Below, piece after piece: positions 1 through 12,863 of a stretch of 64,000 nucleotides of DNA. The notes under the pieces are model-generated. The model worked only from the letters and a program-made list of their open reading frames with translations. It made no database searches and was not told where the DNA came from. Source of the DNA: Mantis religiosa (taxonomy: Eukaryota > Arthropoda > Insecta > Mantodea > Mantidae); NCBI GenBank assembly GCA_030765055.1, contig CM060954.1, positions 112,456,107 through 112,520,106 of the forward strand. The letters run 5' to 3'. How positions within the stretch are numbered: the stretch's first letter is position 1; every line of letters starts with the position of its first letter. The position numbers were made by a program, and so were the translations under genes.

Positions 1-640
1 AAGTGTGAACATAGTGCTGTACAATATCGATTCTTCAGTTCTTTATGAATGTATAGTGTATGTGAACTGTTACGTTTATACTGTACCGTGACTCCTAATA
101 GTTCCTAAAATGTTAATTGTACTGACCAACTGTATACAAAACTTGTTTTACCATCTTATAGTTTTAGCTATAAGACCATTGTTGTTAGGCGACATTTTAT
201 CTATATATAACAGCAACCTGTGAAGCACATTAAATGGTATGACAGTCAGTTAACACTACCTGGAAAAGATTCTGGATAGTAATTCGAAGTAGCAATGCTG
301 AGAGAGAAGCTGTGATAAAGTAAGCAAATTGGTTACGTGACCTCCTTATAAATCATTTTAATACTTCATTTGTAAACTACGGATCATTGAACTGGAGTCA
401 GGTTGACATTAACGATATTAATGCAGTAGATGGACAAACAGTCGTTGACAGTCTCTCTTTTTAACTTGAAAATTATAAAATAGGCCCATAAAAAGCAACT
501 ATTAACAACAATTTATTCTTGTGTTGAATCCAGCGGTTTCAAACAGTATTTTAAGGTCTACCATTTTCAATTGTCTATATATTTAATGCTTTTTGAATTT
601 TATTTGAGCAATGTACATTATACTTTAATTGTTCCAACTA
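1..640. other. AT-rich flank, nothing recognised
   Basis: No reading frame, repeat or RNA signal that I can support. It ends at the TA that precedes the left inverted repeat of the element starting at 641. Confidence 0.5.
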
Positions 641-1946
641 TTATGTGTTTCAAATAGGAAGGTGTTTGTCCTTGAGCGCTACTAGGCGAGCAACCAATGG
701 GAGTCCTGCGGTGTTGCCGTATTGCATTCCCGCTAAGTGGTGTGTGACGAGCGCCAACCTAATCCATCTGTATGAAGTACTATTCGCGCTAAGACAAAAA
801 TTCAGATTTCGCCAAAACTGATCCATGTGGAAGGTAGAGAGTAATGTATCTAACATAACCATGAAAACCCTATATTTTTAGCTCAAATAGTTTTTCTAAT
901 ACAAATAAATAACACACTATTACCTTTATTATAACAATAAATCACGACGTAAGCATTGCATGAATAACATTATTGGTTGGCATGTATGCGTGTACGTATA
1001 TTTGTAATTACTCAGAACTTAAACGTAAATGTTTGACTGGCCGTGATAAAAGAATTACTTTGAATAATCCAATTCGAGCGAGAGGAAACAATACATTTCC
1101 TGCTGCCGTGGCAGAATCATGTGTGGTCACATCTCGTATCTTTGTTTATGAATGGTTCGTAATCTCTATTTACTCTAGAGAGTTCAAAGTGGTTGGTGTG
1201 CATGTATATATACTTTTAATTACTCAGAACTGAAATTTAAACTACTGACATGACGGATAAAAGAATTACTGTGAATAAGTCAAGGTGTTAAATTCGAGAA
1301 AGAGCAAACACTTCATTTCCTGTTAGCCTGTGGAATGATGTATGCTTATGTTTATGAATGAATGCTGGATAAGAAGTGTTTATTTACTCTGGAAAGTTCA
1401 GATCAATATCATTCAGTTGTTCTTTACACAACAATAGAGTAAGAATTAAATACTGCAATGGCTTCTTGCGGTGAATTTAGTGGCGAGTCAAAAAGACAAT
1501 TATTGCGAAGTCAGGCTCGAAGTATTATTTTCAAGGTGTACACGTTCTTCAAAAAATTGGGCAATGAGGAATATAGAAATCAGCTCGATTTAAAAAATGC
1601 TCAACGGCTTACTGCTGAAGCGTGTGGTGTGGGTAAATCAAGTGTGTTCCACATTTGGATTAGAAAGGAAGGTAATTTACAAACTAGAATTACAGCTATA
1701 GTATTTACAAATATACATAATTTGCGAAAATGCTTTTTCCAATTTTGATTTTGGCAACTGCATCATTGTAAAAGTTTGTAAAATATAATTCGCTTATCCT
1801 TACATCTAGCGCCAAGCAGACGTGCATGTTGTAGGAGTGTGCGAGAGAGAGGGAAATACAGAGTGGGGTAACAAGCTGGCAACGCTGAGTGTGATACGGC
1901 ATCTGATTAGCTGGATTCCAGAACCTTTCCCATTTGGAACACATAA
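641..1946 (+). mobile_element. Family-2 DDE transposon, deleted derivative with TIRs
   Basis: The left end reads TTATGTGTTTCAAATAGGAA and the right end is its inverse with few changes (TTATGTGTTCCAAATGGGAA read from the right). Both ends are flanked by TA (639-640 and 1947-1948), the target duplication expected for the IS630/Tc1/mariner superfamily. Inside is about 800 bp of non-coding DNA, then the first coding exon of a transposase (1458). The catalytic part is missing, so this is a deletion derivative. An inverted second copy lies at 61685-62543 and ends at the same TIR and TA, which confirms the boundary. The superfamily assignment rests on the exon and the TA duplication. Confidence 0.75.
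1458..1748 (+). pseudogene. N-terminal exon of an IS630/Tc1-like (PF13358-type) transposase, family 2
   Basis: An ATG opens a frame whose first ~73 residues resemble the N-terminus of arthropod transposases of the DDE_3 superfamily: a basic SQARSIIFKVYTFFKK helix, then a helix-turn-helix ending TAEACGVGKSSVFHIW. After IRKEGN the similarity stops at AAG|GTAATT, which could be a 5' splice site; the remaining residues to the stop look like intron read-through. No DDE residues are present, so no activity is expected. A fragment with a matching C-terminal motif of the same superfamily lies at 45344, but it is not part of this copy. The product, if made, would only bind DNA. Confidence 0.6.
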
Positions 1947-1949
1947 TAG

Positions 1950-3960
1950 ACGGTAAATTGAATGTAGCTCATTAAGAGGTCATTAAGTGAAATAGTAATA
2001 GAAATGTTCGAGTAAGTCTTGGTTCTAATATGTAAGAGAATGATTAGGGATTTTAATAGAAAGTAAATGATGGACCTCTAAACTGTAAAAACGAGACCTT
2101 TGTACCTAAAGTTCTAAATTACCACTTCGATATTTTAATCGCTTTATCTCTGATAAGTAATTACTATTACAATAATAATTATTTCGTTCCTACGGATATT
2201 GTCCTTATGTATTAGAGACCTATCGATTGATACATGGCTCTGGGTACAATGAAGTTGCTAGTATTACTTCGTAATGCATTTCAAGGAATATATTCGCCAA
2301 TATGTAATCTGGACGTGTTTATTATGAGATACACGTTAGTTGTGCATGTAAGTTTGCGCGTGCGCTGTTTGGCAAGCTCCACAAAGGTTTCTAGGTAGAC
2401 AAAAAGCATGTCTAGTCAGTTAAAGGAAACTTGGCACTACATTAAAATAACCACTGATTAATTCTCGACAAGCATTTAACAAAGATGTAGGGTAAGGTAG
2501 AGCGATTTCGACCTCCTTCTTCCTTATTAGCTTCATTTTCAGGCTCTTCCACTGAACTTTCGCGGTCCATCTAAAACACACAGCTGGAATATCGCCAAAA
2601 TGAAGAGGCGTAATGCTAACATTTAAATCTTCGGGCGATTTCTAAAGAGGCAATCTCCAGGATATAGATTAATACTACTTGTTTTGTTTGTCGCATAGCC
2701 TGCACGGGGAACAATATCTTAAATTTTATTATTTTACTATTTTACGGATTACCTTAAATCCTACTATCTTGTCCTAATTGCTGAACCTAAATATCAAACG
2801 TTCAGTTTTTAGGTTATACTGCTCAGAGACGTACCGTATGGACCTTTTCTTAAAAACTCTGTTTTGTATTCAGGGACTGAAAATATATTTCCAGTAAAAT
2901 CTCTACATCGTATTTATGGGTTCAAAGTATTACTTTATATTATTGGAACAGGTAGATACATAAATAGTTATAAGCTTTCAAGACTTATGCTATAAGACTG
3001 GGTGGAGAAAGTCATGCAATTTTAAAACATTACTTCTTTTGTCTTCTTCAGTTTTACAGGTGAACTAGACGTGTAGTTGAACCTATCTTCTAAATTGTTC
3101 ACCTTTACGTTTTCGTAGATACACGTTAAATTTTTAGGCACACAACTTTATTTATTAATATGTATGTATTTCAATTACTGTTCATTGATACGTTATGCCT
3201 ATATAATGTTAAACATTACGTATGGTTTTAAAATACTTTCTGTCGCAGCACAAAAGCATAGGCATATTGGGCGAGGCATCAGTATTTTCGAAATGCATTA
3301 TTGCTACGTACATGTTAACATGCGATCAGCTAAGGTCATTCTTCTCCAGGTTGCATCCGATAATACAATGAAGACGATGATGAAGTAGGCCTAAATAAGT
3401 GCTCAGTGTAACTGAGTGTAACTGAGTGCTACTCCATTTCTAGAAATTGCACGATTTTTCTGTTTCAAAACCTTTCTGTGATAAGCGACTAGTGTCTGAT
3501 TTTCGTCCGAAATATTATTTTAGTTTTTGTGATGCAGTGGAAAGAGAAGAAAACTTGCAAATCAAAATATGGTGCCCAAATTTTATATTTTATACAGTAT
3601 CTCTTTGCGTGAAGATTTTCTTAAAAATCTTAGAATTGCATAGTTAAGGAGAGTTAATTTTATACTTTTTAATAACAACCTTTCATTTCAAACCGTGCAT
3701 CTGTAGATCAAACTCCTGGAGTTATTGTTTACTGTTAAGTACCAATATCTTTTATTTTAATTTTTAATGTGTTCCTTTCTTATTTTTATATTTTTAATTG
3801 TTCCCCTTTTCAATGTTGGGTCTTAAGGACATGCTTATCGACAGCAGTCAATGAATATCACTAATCTGGAAGGTAAAGGCATGAATTGAACAGATGGAAG
3901 TTAGATTTTATCAATTTGAAAAAGATCAAATAATTAAAGCAAAATTGATTTTTTAAGTAT
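1950..3960. other. No gene seen
   Basis: AT-rich sequence. Frames of 74 codons or less are present (for example 3164-3388 and 3447-3647) but have no recognisable similarity or splice context. A short direct repeat of GTGTAACTGA sits near 3405-3425. Nothing else stands out. Confidence 0.5.
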
Positions 3961-4275
3961 TGTAAACCGGCTGAGAGGTTAGATCGCATGGCTCTCACCT
4001 AGACGACCTAGGTTCGATCCCAGGCGACCGCAAAGTGGGAGATTTGTGGTGGACAACACGGCCCTGGGATGGGTTTCCTCCGGGTCCTCCTGTTTCCACC
4101 ACCATCATTTCACCATTTGCTCCATCATTCATCTCTTCATCATCCCAGGTGTTGGGCCCACCCCTCAACCCTGGTACATGGTCAAATGCTTAGACTCCCT
4201 CACTCTGAGGGAACCCGAGTGACCCCTAGCACCAGCATTGGTGAGGCAGGGAGGAAAAGAACACCTATTGTAAAC
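3961..4275 (+). mobile_element. tRNA-derived SINE (SINE-B, divergent)
   Basis: The 5' part carries a degraded A box (CTGAGAGGTTAGA) and a good B box (GGTTCGATCC) about 35 bp downstream, as in a tRNA-type polymerase III promoter. It continues with AAAGTGGGAGATTTGTGGTGG and ACAACACGGCCCTGGG, shared with copies at 12618, 35509 and 56404. The 3' half differs from those copies (a GGAACCCGAGTGACCCC tail), suggesting a separate subfamily. The 71-codon frame inside it is not a gene. Confidence 0.7.
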
Positions 4276-7250
4276 AGTTTATAGATTTGAATGTGATTAT
4301 ATTATGTATTGCAATTTAAATTGAGTGTATAAAGATCCTTTTGCCCATGCTCTTTCGAATAGCTTACAGACATGAAGTGAAATGCTTCAGTAGCGGATAT
4401 GCTACTGTTGTTACCAGGAATTACTCTGAAGTACGCTGTTATGTATTAGATAACCATTAAGAATAAAGGCTTAACTGATGCTGTAAGTGGCATTTCCATA
4501 ACTTCTAAAGAAATGGGTTGGTGAATATGAGGCCATTATGTCATTTTATTGACACAGAAACCTGCTCCAGTTTGTTCTTTTTGATAAACTTCGATATCCT
4601 CCTTATCTCAAGGGAACTCCAGCCGTCCCTTTCTGTGAATGATCTAAAATAGGTTCTCTGATATTTCCTGGAAGTAAATGCAGTTTGCTTTCTTGGAGTA
4701 CCAGTCTTTCCTTCTCCACATGATTCCAAGGTCTTCAGTGTAAAGACACGATGTCTCTTAAATCGAGGTTAAAGATTATCAAATCTCTGAATAGAAGAAA
4801 AGCGCAAAAAGGAAACATCTCTTAGATTCTTGGTTTCAAAAGACTTTTCCAGGTTTACCTACGGTTCAGCTGTGTAAATTTGTTTTTCCTCAGTGACTTG
4901 TCTATATCAAAGGTTTCCAACTTCGCTTCTCGATCGTTTCTTTAAAACAAAATAAAATAAAAATCTGATATTACATTCACATTACATTGTCCAACTATTT
5001 TCATTTATTTGTGTACAATTTATATTAATTTTGCTTACGAAAGCTTAGTTTTCTGTATCCTTTGTTATCGAGGTAAACCTTTACAAAAATTAATGTTGAC
5101 CTTTTCGTTTAAATGACAAGTGATAGGGATACAGGAAACCGAATCCATCGTCATATGTTTAAAAACCGGTCGTTGGTGTAGAAATTCCTTAAAGACCTAA
5201 AGGTATTGAAAATTGATAAATAACTGGTCTGAGCAGACGGAAGCCAGCACTAATAGAAATTTGTAGATCAAACCTTACCTTGAAAGAGAGGTTTATGTAT
5301 ATTCTGTTCTCCAAAGTATACATAAGTTATAATTTCTTTCATGAAGTAACTATGAGTTCAAAATTCAAATCAGCACAATTTTATAGAAATTTTTTATATA
5401 TAACTTTTGGACGTATAATAAAACATGTAGCAAATTAAAGAGAACTTTTCACTTAATGAGATTGAAAAGAGGACTGAACTCTACCATTTCAAGGTAAAGG
5501 TAAAGGGAAAGGGACATTTCACAGAGGGCCCAAATCGGGGTAAAACGCCGCACTTAGTCTATTTTAAAATTAGATATCGCAACTAAGATGTACACAGTAG
5601 TAAAGCAAAACCAGCTCCTATCAAAGGACTTACTCTAGTAGAAATGACTTACTCCTGTTTACCAGATGGAAACAGGGTTGAAACGAACCTTACCCTAGCC
5701 ATGAAAAATGCACCATTAGGAGGGTTGGAAGCACAAATTAGTATTGCGGAGTTGTTAGATGCGATACCATTCTAATTCTAAAAGGACTAAGCCAGAATGG
5801 TCCTTTGTGAGACTCCTAGGATGAGGGGGAGACCTGAAAGGTGACCAGGTCCAGAAAATGTCGTGTGTAAGCTTGGACGGGTTCACTAACGCTTCCAGAT
5901 TGAACTATCCACCGCCACTCAAATCCAACCACAAGCCCCCAAATCTCTGGATGCCCTTAAGGGTAGCCTACTCAGTGAGAGTTCGTGGGGGAGAGGGTCT
6001 TCTGTGAACAATCCAACCGACGCCAGGGAGAAACCTTCACAAAGTTCATCTTCACCGCCCCGCATCTAGAACATAGATGCTGAAGGAAATTATGCGTACA
6101 TGAAATGGACAGGGAAGTCGTGGTCCAAAAGGAATCACCCCAGTATCCGACTAGGGCCCGGAGAAGCCATGAAAATCTCATGGTCAGATTTAGAAACCTT
6201 CCGAATGCGGGCCTCATATGTGCATTTAGTTCGATATTTTCACAATTAGAAATTTTAATTTGTAGCTTCATTTCGTAGCGAATTAAAATGAGAAACAATG
6301 CATAGAGCACTTGCACAACTTTGTGTTGTGAACTCCACGTTCAAGTCGTTAGTATCAAAGATTAGAGTTCTCAATAGTGACTAAGGCAAAAATAGATGCA
6401 CGCGTGTTCGCGAGAAAGCTGCGGTTTCCCCGTGGAGTCAATCAGCTGTTTGCGATGACGTGCAGGCAGGAAGTATCACGAAGCGTCCTCCAAGAAAATG
6501 AAGGGGCATACATCCGGTGCAACACGGGATTGCCTTTGATGGCCCATCACCGCAGTAGTCTCTCTGTATTCACTGTGATGTGTTGAGTGATCTTGATAAC
6601 AAATAGTGACACTTTTCTACGTTTGCTAGCGCTTAGAATTACAGGGCAAGTCTGCGAATTAATGCAATTTTAATCTAGAAACATTTTTAAAATGTAAGTA
6701 ATATTTCTTTATCACACATTTCTCATTTTTGTGGTATTAACCATTTACAAGATATACTTTATTATAAGATTGAATGGTCTAATACTTGATATTCTTTTTT
6801 TACCCATTACAAAGTCATTACCCTTTTTTCACGTGATGTGCCAAGAAAACGAATTTCTACGCCTCACATAGTGTCATGTTCCTAACAGTTGACTATGGCC
6901 CTGCTTTATAGAAGGTATTGCATTCCATCCAAAAATTTGTTACTAGATATGCACTATTTGAGACTCTGACACTAAAAGAGTATTTTTAGGAAAAGATCGA
7001 TGTTATAAATCAACGATGAAACCTCGATTAGATACCAAATTTGGTGTTTGCAAGTATGCCACGTGAACATTTTCAAGGAAATCCTCTCACCCGCAACCCC
7101 TCTGAAACTTATTCGAAAATGTTTGATTAAAATGCACTGTTTCGAATAATTTTATGAAAAATGAAGTGTATAAAGACTATTCATTTTCAATGATATTTGC
7201 AGAACTGTTAAACCGTAAGAGATAGATGAAATCTTATAAAAATAAGTAAT
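4276..7250. other. No gene; GC-richer block at 5490-6190
   Basis: Mostly AT-rich sequence without signal. From about 5490 to 6190 the composition shifts to higher G+C, starting with a GGTAAA repeat. This block looks like old inserted sequence or a divergent repeat, but no second copy occurs in this window, so it is left unnamed. The minus-strand frame at 5972-6316 crosses it and has no recognisable domain. Confidence 0.4.
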
Positions 7251-7254
7251 AGGA

Positions 7255-7410
7255 GCTGCAGCTTTCCTGGCGGCGTGAATGTTCCGGTTCTCTCGGGCTT
7301 CAAGTCAGGTGTAGATGTGGTGATGTACCAACGTTTCCGAAACAATGTATGCTCCCGAAACGTTGGTACATCACCACATCTACACCTGACTTGAAGCCCG
7401 AGAGAATCTG
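7255..7410. repeat. Perfect 50-bp foldback from Penelope-like ends
   Basis: 7288-7337 and 7357-7406 are exact inverted repeats of 50 bp separated by 19 bp. The right side reads CTCCCGAAACGTTGG followed by ACCTGACTTGAAGCCCGAGA, and the left margin has GCTTTCCTGGCGGCG. The same order of motifs, in diverged form, occurs at 44812-45060, where a hammerhead-like CTGATGA core is present. GAAACGT after a C-rich helix is typical of Penelope-like element ends, so this is probably a rearranged end of such an element. That family assignment is inferred. Confidence 0.6.
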
Positions 7411-7489
7411 GAATAAAAAAATGTTATATATATATATTCTTTGAACCTGAATAAGACACGCTCTATAAATGATAGAGGTTTATTTCTTT

Positions 7490-8000
7490 ATTTATTTTGA
7501 AACATCATAGTCATTGCTTGTGGAAGAGAATATCAGTTAAGCGACCGCTGCGACTCCGTTAGGTTGTACGTATACGATTGACGCAATTTTCAATGACAGA
7601 AGAACGTAAATTAGGTCCAACTTCACGTTTAACATGCGTGATGTTATTCACAAGCACTTTAACTGTTTCTGGACTGTTGGTATAAACTGCAGATTTAACA
7701 TAACACCACAAGATGTGATCCAACGGCGTTAAATCATATGATCTTGGGGGCCAGTTAACTTCACTACCACGGGAAATGATGAAACTTGTGAACTTCTACT
7801 TCAAAAGATCGGTTGTTTCGAGAGCAATATAACATGTGGCACCATCTTGCTGGAACTAGATGTTTCAGATCCATACCATACAATAGAGACAAAAATAGCC
7901 CCTTATATGAGCCCGGTATCGCGCAATACACGGAAGGTTTGCCGAAGACATGATTCATTTTGATAATATATTTTCACAATTTCTGCGCGTTAGTGAATAG
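7490..8000 (-). pseudogene. Broken DDE transposase C-terminus (Tc1/mariner-related)
   Basis: On the minus strand the segment encodes, in two frames, FQQDGATC followed further on by VNWPPRSYDLTPLDHILW and CYVKSAVYTNSPETVK. This is the second-Asp and third-Asp region of a transposase group common in insects (usual form QQDGA...WPPRSCDLTPLDFFLWGYVK). A frameshift near 7800 and a stop after NRIRTT break it. The N-terminal part is not seen. The far end may be near 8385, where CCAGGGTGTAAATAAACG on the minus strand looks like a terminal repeat, but the matching left repeat was not found. Confidence 0.65.
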
Positions 8001-9320
8001 TGTAACGTTCCATGGCTATTTGTCAATAAGAGCTGTAACCACATGAAACAATAACTGCTGTAACTCCATCACAACGGAAGCTATTACATGTTAAAGTTAG
8101 GATACTCTTGTAATATATCCAGGTGTCTTGAGTTTGTTTTCTAGGATATTATTTTTCTTTGGCCAAGATTATTCCTCATTCTCCATAAATCTGGAATTGT
8201 GAATGCAGCATGCAAATTTAATGTTGCATTCAAAAGTATTGGCAAACATAATTGCCGATGAGCAGTTTTTCCAAAGGTAAAAAGATACCGATGTGAATGT
8301 TAAACAGCGATATAAATACAATATATCTTTTTTAAAAATAAATGAAATAGGAAGCTTCATTCGTTTATTTACACCCTGGACATGCAAAAGAATGGAAATT
8401 CAAGGTCATCACATAGCGACCAGTTCTTAAAGGATTTGACTATTGTTTAAGAGGACTGTGTATTTATTCCCCAATTATCATTTAATCTACAAGAAATGTG
8501 GAAAAAAGCCACACTTTTTTGTACAAATTTGCAACTAGATTAACGTGAACGTCATGCAACACACCAGGTTTATACAAATTCCAATTGCGTCTATCACTAA
8601 AAATTGTCTCTTATTTGTCTTAAACTAGTTAATTTGTATATAACAGGATTACATAAGATCTCTGCCAAGAATTGTTTCATTCAGTTTCGCAAACCAAATA
8701 TCTCAGCATTATTCGTGCAGTGAGTAATACTGCAGTAACGGTGAGAACAGAAAGAAACTCGATTTTTCGACTATTGCCTCCGCACACATGGAGGAAAAGT
8801 TTAGAACTGGCACACGATAATAAAGAGATTCGAGATTCCCGTACAAGAGGAAAAACTAGTTCAGGATACCAAAATGGATGTTATGTTCTTGACCCCTTAC
8901 GCCAACGCGTGTGTGGATCTTGGAGAAAGAAGTGGGATGACTAGCTTGGGAACCGATTCAACAACACGCAAATATCTAATCAAGTGAAGTTTCCATTCAA
9001 CTTTGCGCGATTAGGTCGCTGCTGATAATTGAGTTATGACTATGCCGAAGAATATGCTCCCTCCTTCACTTGCAGATTCTTAATGTAGATGGTACATACC
9101 CACACGCTCATTCATGATATATTGGTGAAACTGTGTTTATGTGATAGCTGACTTTAATTTTCTAAAGTCGAGTTTTCTCTGTTTATGATGAGTTACTTTC
9201 TCTGTCCACTCTTGCACAAGCTATTGCTTCTTGCAAATGCTCAGTTTTATTTTTTACTTCATTGTAATACAACCACGTATAAAATAGTTAAATTGCAAAT
9301 TCCTCGTAGGTACTTCTTTC
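8001..9320. other. No gene seen
   Basis: AT-rich sequence. The part up to about 8385 may still belong to the transposase remnant. The 90-codon plus-strand frame at 8672-8944 has no recognisable domain and no splice signals that would support an exon. Confidence 0.4.
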
Positions 9321-9329
9321 TCTTTTTAC

Positions 9330-9673
9330 CCTAGTATGGAGGACTTAACCCACCCCCAACCCAGGACTTAAAAAGTGCGCGCCTAGTGTGTAATGTCTGT
9401 CCTGGAGCAAACTCTGGAACAGAGACAGAGTAGCTAGGAGGCGTAATCAACCCCATACCTGATATGAGAATAAGGAAGGGAATAATATGAAATTAGGGCG
9501 GGATGAAAGAAAAGGCGATAATGGTACAGCTTGTAGACTGAATGGCGGGGGGAAACCGGAGAACGAGCCACTTCGCCTAGCACAAAATTCACATGTGGCT
9601 CAATGGGATCGAATGGGGGTCATGCTGATGAGAGGCGAGAGTCTAGTCACTTGGCCACAACGCCGCCGCCCCC
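9330..9673 (-). mobile_element. Old SINE-B copy
   Basis: Read on the minus strand, it starts GGCGGCGTTGTGGCCAAGTG, has a B box (CATTCGATCCC), then GTGAATTTTGTGCTAGGCG and CTCCGGTTTCCCCCCGCCAT. These align in order with the younger SINE-B copies at 12618 and 56404 (GGTTTCCCCCGCC, AAGTGAGATTTGT). The 3' portion is longer than in those copies and lacks a clear tail. The 82-codon plus-strand frame at 9487 is antisense to it and is not a gene. Confidence 0.6.
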
Positions 9674-9854
9674 TGCCTTATTCAACAGAGAATAAAGCGG
9701 AAAGAAAATTCAATAAATTACAACGCATACGATGAGGTTCAATACATTATTGTTCGCTCCCGTTTATTGTTAAAGATTCTCAAAATATACTTAATTTATC
9801 TAAGAGTAAATATTGGAGTACCTAACAAGAGTACAGCCGATTTAGAAATACTTA

Positions 9855-10965
9855 TGCCCGATTTCAACAACAGATGTTAAAATCGACGTTAACAAATGTA
9901 ACCTAACAATTGTAATAGCGCCAACAAGTTCTAGTATTTTACAAACATGCTAACGCCAAGAAACTTGTGAATATTACAGCTATAGAAGGCTGTGGATGAG
10001 TCGTATTATTTTCTGAACGTACTTCGATGCGCTTTTTGTTTTCATTTTCGTCTGCACCGCAGTCTGCACACAGCTAAAAAATGGCGAATAAACAAGATCA
10101 TAATCCAAAGCCGTGAAACAAATTTATCATAAATGGAGAAAGGATTGTTAATTGAATAGGTAACGAAGTATAAGGATATCGTGGAAAATAAGAGGACGGA
10201 TGTGATGAATGTAAAAGAGAAAGATGTCACGAGGGAAAAAAATTGGAAACAAATTTAATTCAAATACATGTGTCATTACTAGAAACACGAAACGTATTAC
10301 GTAAATTTAAAACGAGGTGCGAAGAAGTACAAGTGACGAGTGACTTGAACGTTTCAAGTCACAGTGTGTTATTCACGTTATTCAGTGAATTATAAAATCG
10401 CAAAGTTATTAATACTTGAAGCAAAGGCGAGATCGGCATATTCCTTTCGATGCATGTTCTAACTCAGTATTATGTAAATTTAAAACGAGGAGCGAAGGAC
10501 AAGTGACGAGTGACTTGAACGTTTCAAGACGGGAGGTGGATAAGTTCATAACTTAGTGAATTATAAAATAGCATAGGCGAGATCGGCATATTCCTTTCGA
10601 TGCGTGTTCTAACCTCTCTTGTACTTCCGCAGTAACCTATTGCAACTTGTTTCGACAGTACATACATCTGTAGTTTTTTTTTTTTTTTCTGATAGCATCT
10701 CAAAATAATTCTCCTCATAGGCCGTACTCTATTACGAATGTCATTTAAACAGTCTTAAATATAGCAAATCGACAACAGCTGAGTTCATGCCCGCCATCTT
10801 GACTATTTACAATTGTTAAGCACTTGACATCAGAAAATTGACTTGTTAGTTTAACAAGAGATTTAATACGAGTGTTACGCTAACACTTGTTGGTGAAATA
10901 CAATTTTTGTTATAACTATTGTTAAACCCGTGTTAAGTCTTAACATCTGTTGGTGAAATCGTGCA
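9855..10965 (-). mobile_element. Harbinger-type element derivative, copy 1
   Basis: The ends read TGCCCGATTTCAACAACAGA and its inverse, flanked by TTA (9852-9854) and TCA (10966-10968), close to the 3-bp TTA/TAA target of PIF/Harbinger. Compared with copy 2 the element is inverted. On the plus strand it keeps a Myb/SANT-like remnant (MEKGLLIE, then KYKDIVENKRTD, NVKEKDV and NLKRGAKKYK, with stops). The other strand keeps a transposase N-terminal remnant (MRRIILRCYQK). A ~165-bp unit at their junction is repeated twice (10295-10463 and 10464-10613). A run of about 17 T interrupts the transposase remnant near 10675. Confidence 0.8.
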
Positions 10966-10968
10966 TCA

Positions 10969-12605
10969 GTGTGTTTAATTTAGATGTAAAAACAGATCTT
11001 TATAAATTGAGATTGGCTATCCTCGGAAACAAAATAGATGCTGGACGTCAGGCGAAAAAATTGGAAAGCCCAATCAGGTTTTGTTTACTTTGCTTGATTA
11101 TGGAGTACGTTGATAGACACGTAAAAACCACTTGCGGAGATTCTCCCAATACAGCTTCTACTCGGCCACGATAGGTGCGTTCGGTGGAAAGAGGAATTAA
11201 CGGTTACGGAACAAGTGGGCGGAGATTCGGAAGTGCAGTCAGGAAAAGAAAATCTACACTGTTTTGAGCTGAATTTACTAGTAAGGCTGAAGCCTAAAAA
11301 TGTAGTACTGTTTTCATTGTGCAACTCACATTTTTGCTATCACCCAACCTCTCATTCTCCAGTGATTCCAAATCTTGAATTGTCAACAAAACAGTATCTC
11401 TCCTTCAAGTGCTCTCATATCATGGTCGATTTTGCTGCATGCAACCCTGCATCCATACAATGTTTTACGACAAGTCATGCCATGCATGTGGCAGAGTAAT
11501 TTCCTCTTCTCATAATGCAGTTACGGCTTAAAATTACTACTATGCAGCTCCTTTAACTATGTTGCATTTAAACGTGTCTTTCACTGGCTGGCAGTCTGAA
11601 GTTGCACTTGGTAACCTTTTATACTCGAGGGGCAATGTATTTATGTACTTCTCACTGTTCTTTGTGAAATAAATTATACAATGATCTAGACGATGTTTAT
11701 ATTAATTACTCGACATTTATTGTTTATAAGTGTAATTTCCTAGAGTCCTGTCAGTTCACAAAAGTGGGTGAAAAATCCCATGGTATTGGTTCAAAGGAAT
11801 GAAAAACAGTGACGGAATGCCTGGCCTTTTAAAGGGGTGGGGCAAATTTTTGAAAATATAAATTTTTAAGAATGTTAATGAACATCGAAGTTTTAAATGT
11901 ATTTTGCATAAGGAATAATTTGTCTCTCCAGAGAAATGATTTACAAGGCAAGTTGCTGTACCATGTTGTTCATAGTTGAAAGAGTATCTAAAATTTGATA
12001 TCAAAGTTTTAAAGCTCTCTTCCTTTCCCATAAGCCCTTTCGAGCATCGCATTTCCTCAGCCGGTCATGATCTATTTGCCATATTTTGTCCTATCTCTAG
12101 TTAGTTTAGCTTCCCTCAAGATCTGTTTTAAAGCTCATTCCACACAAAGTTCATTTTTCTAAACATTGAGCCTTATCATTAAAAACTACAAGAGGTATTT
12201 AAATGAAACTACAAAATAACAAGAATTGTGATATTCTCTTTGATAATTTTTGCGAAAAAAATTAAATCTAAAATAGTTATTTTGATAATTTTAAAATACA
12301 TTCATAATTTATATGGAAATTGCCCATCTCTGGCCATTTCTTTAAAACAAAGATTGCAACAGGATTCCAAATGGCATGGGGATGTAGCGATGATCTCCTT
12401 CTGGGTTGTATGCTACAGCATCCGGTCTTCGGCGTTGGTTACAATGCTCTGCAAATCGTTGTTACCTCAGCTGCTCTCGCCCTAGCATGATCCCTTACCT
12501 TGGACGTGGTCGCGGATAGGGAGCGATGAATATTTTGTTGTAGTAATGAAATAATTGCTGTATCAAATTTTAATTAATTTAATAATTTACACCAACTCGT
12601 AACAC
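10969..12605. other. No gene seen
   Basis: No supported gene. Short frames on both strands (10950-11174, 11085-11324, 11215-11499, 11756-12052 and 12228-12485) overlap each other antisense and match nothing I know. A GC-richer patch at 12360-12530 is unassigned. Confidence 0.45.
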
Positions 12606-12863
12606 TGAAACAATACATTGTAATATGTAGTGTTTAACGCACACTTTTACTACATACGGCACCGCAGGCGGTGACACTGATGGTACATGAGATGAAGAAT
12701 GAAGTGGCGGGGGAAACCGGAGGTCCCGGAGAAAACCCGCCCCAGCGCCGTGTTGTCCACTACAAATCTCACTTTGTGGTCCCCTGGGATCGAACCCGGG
12801 CCGCCTTGGTGAGAGCCGAGTGGTCTAACCACTGAGCCACGACGCGGCCCTTGAAATAATACA
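12606..12863 (-). mobile_element. SINE-B with target duplication
   Basis: The SINE body (12618-12851) runs on the minus strand from GGGCCGCGTCGTGGCTCAGT (A box) through GGGTTCGATCCCA (B box) to GTGTCACCGCCTGCGGTGCC and CGTTAAACAC. It is flanked by TGAAACAATACA (12606-12617) and TGAAATAATACA (12852-12863), a 12-bp target duplication with one change. The complete head and clean flanks make this one of the younger copies. The 105-codon minus-strand frame across it is a chance frame. Confidence 0.85.
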
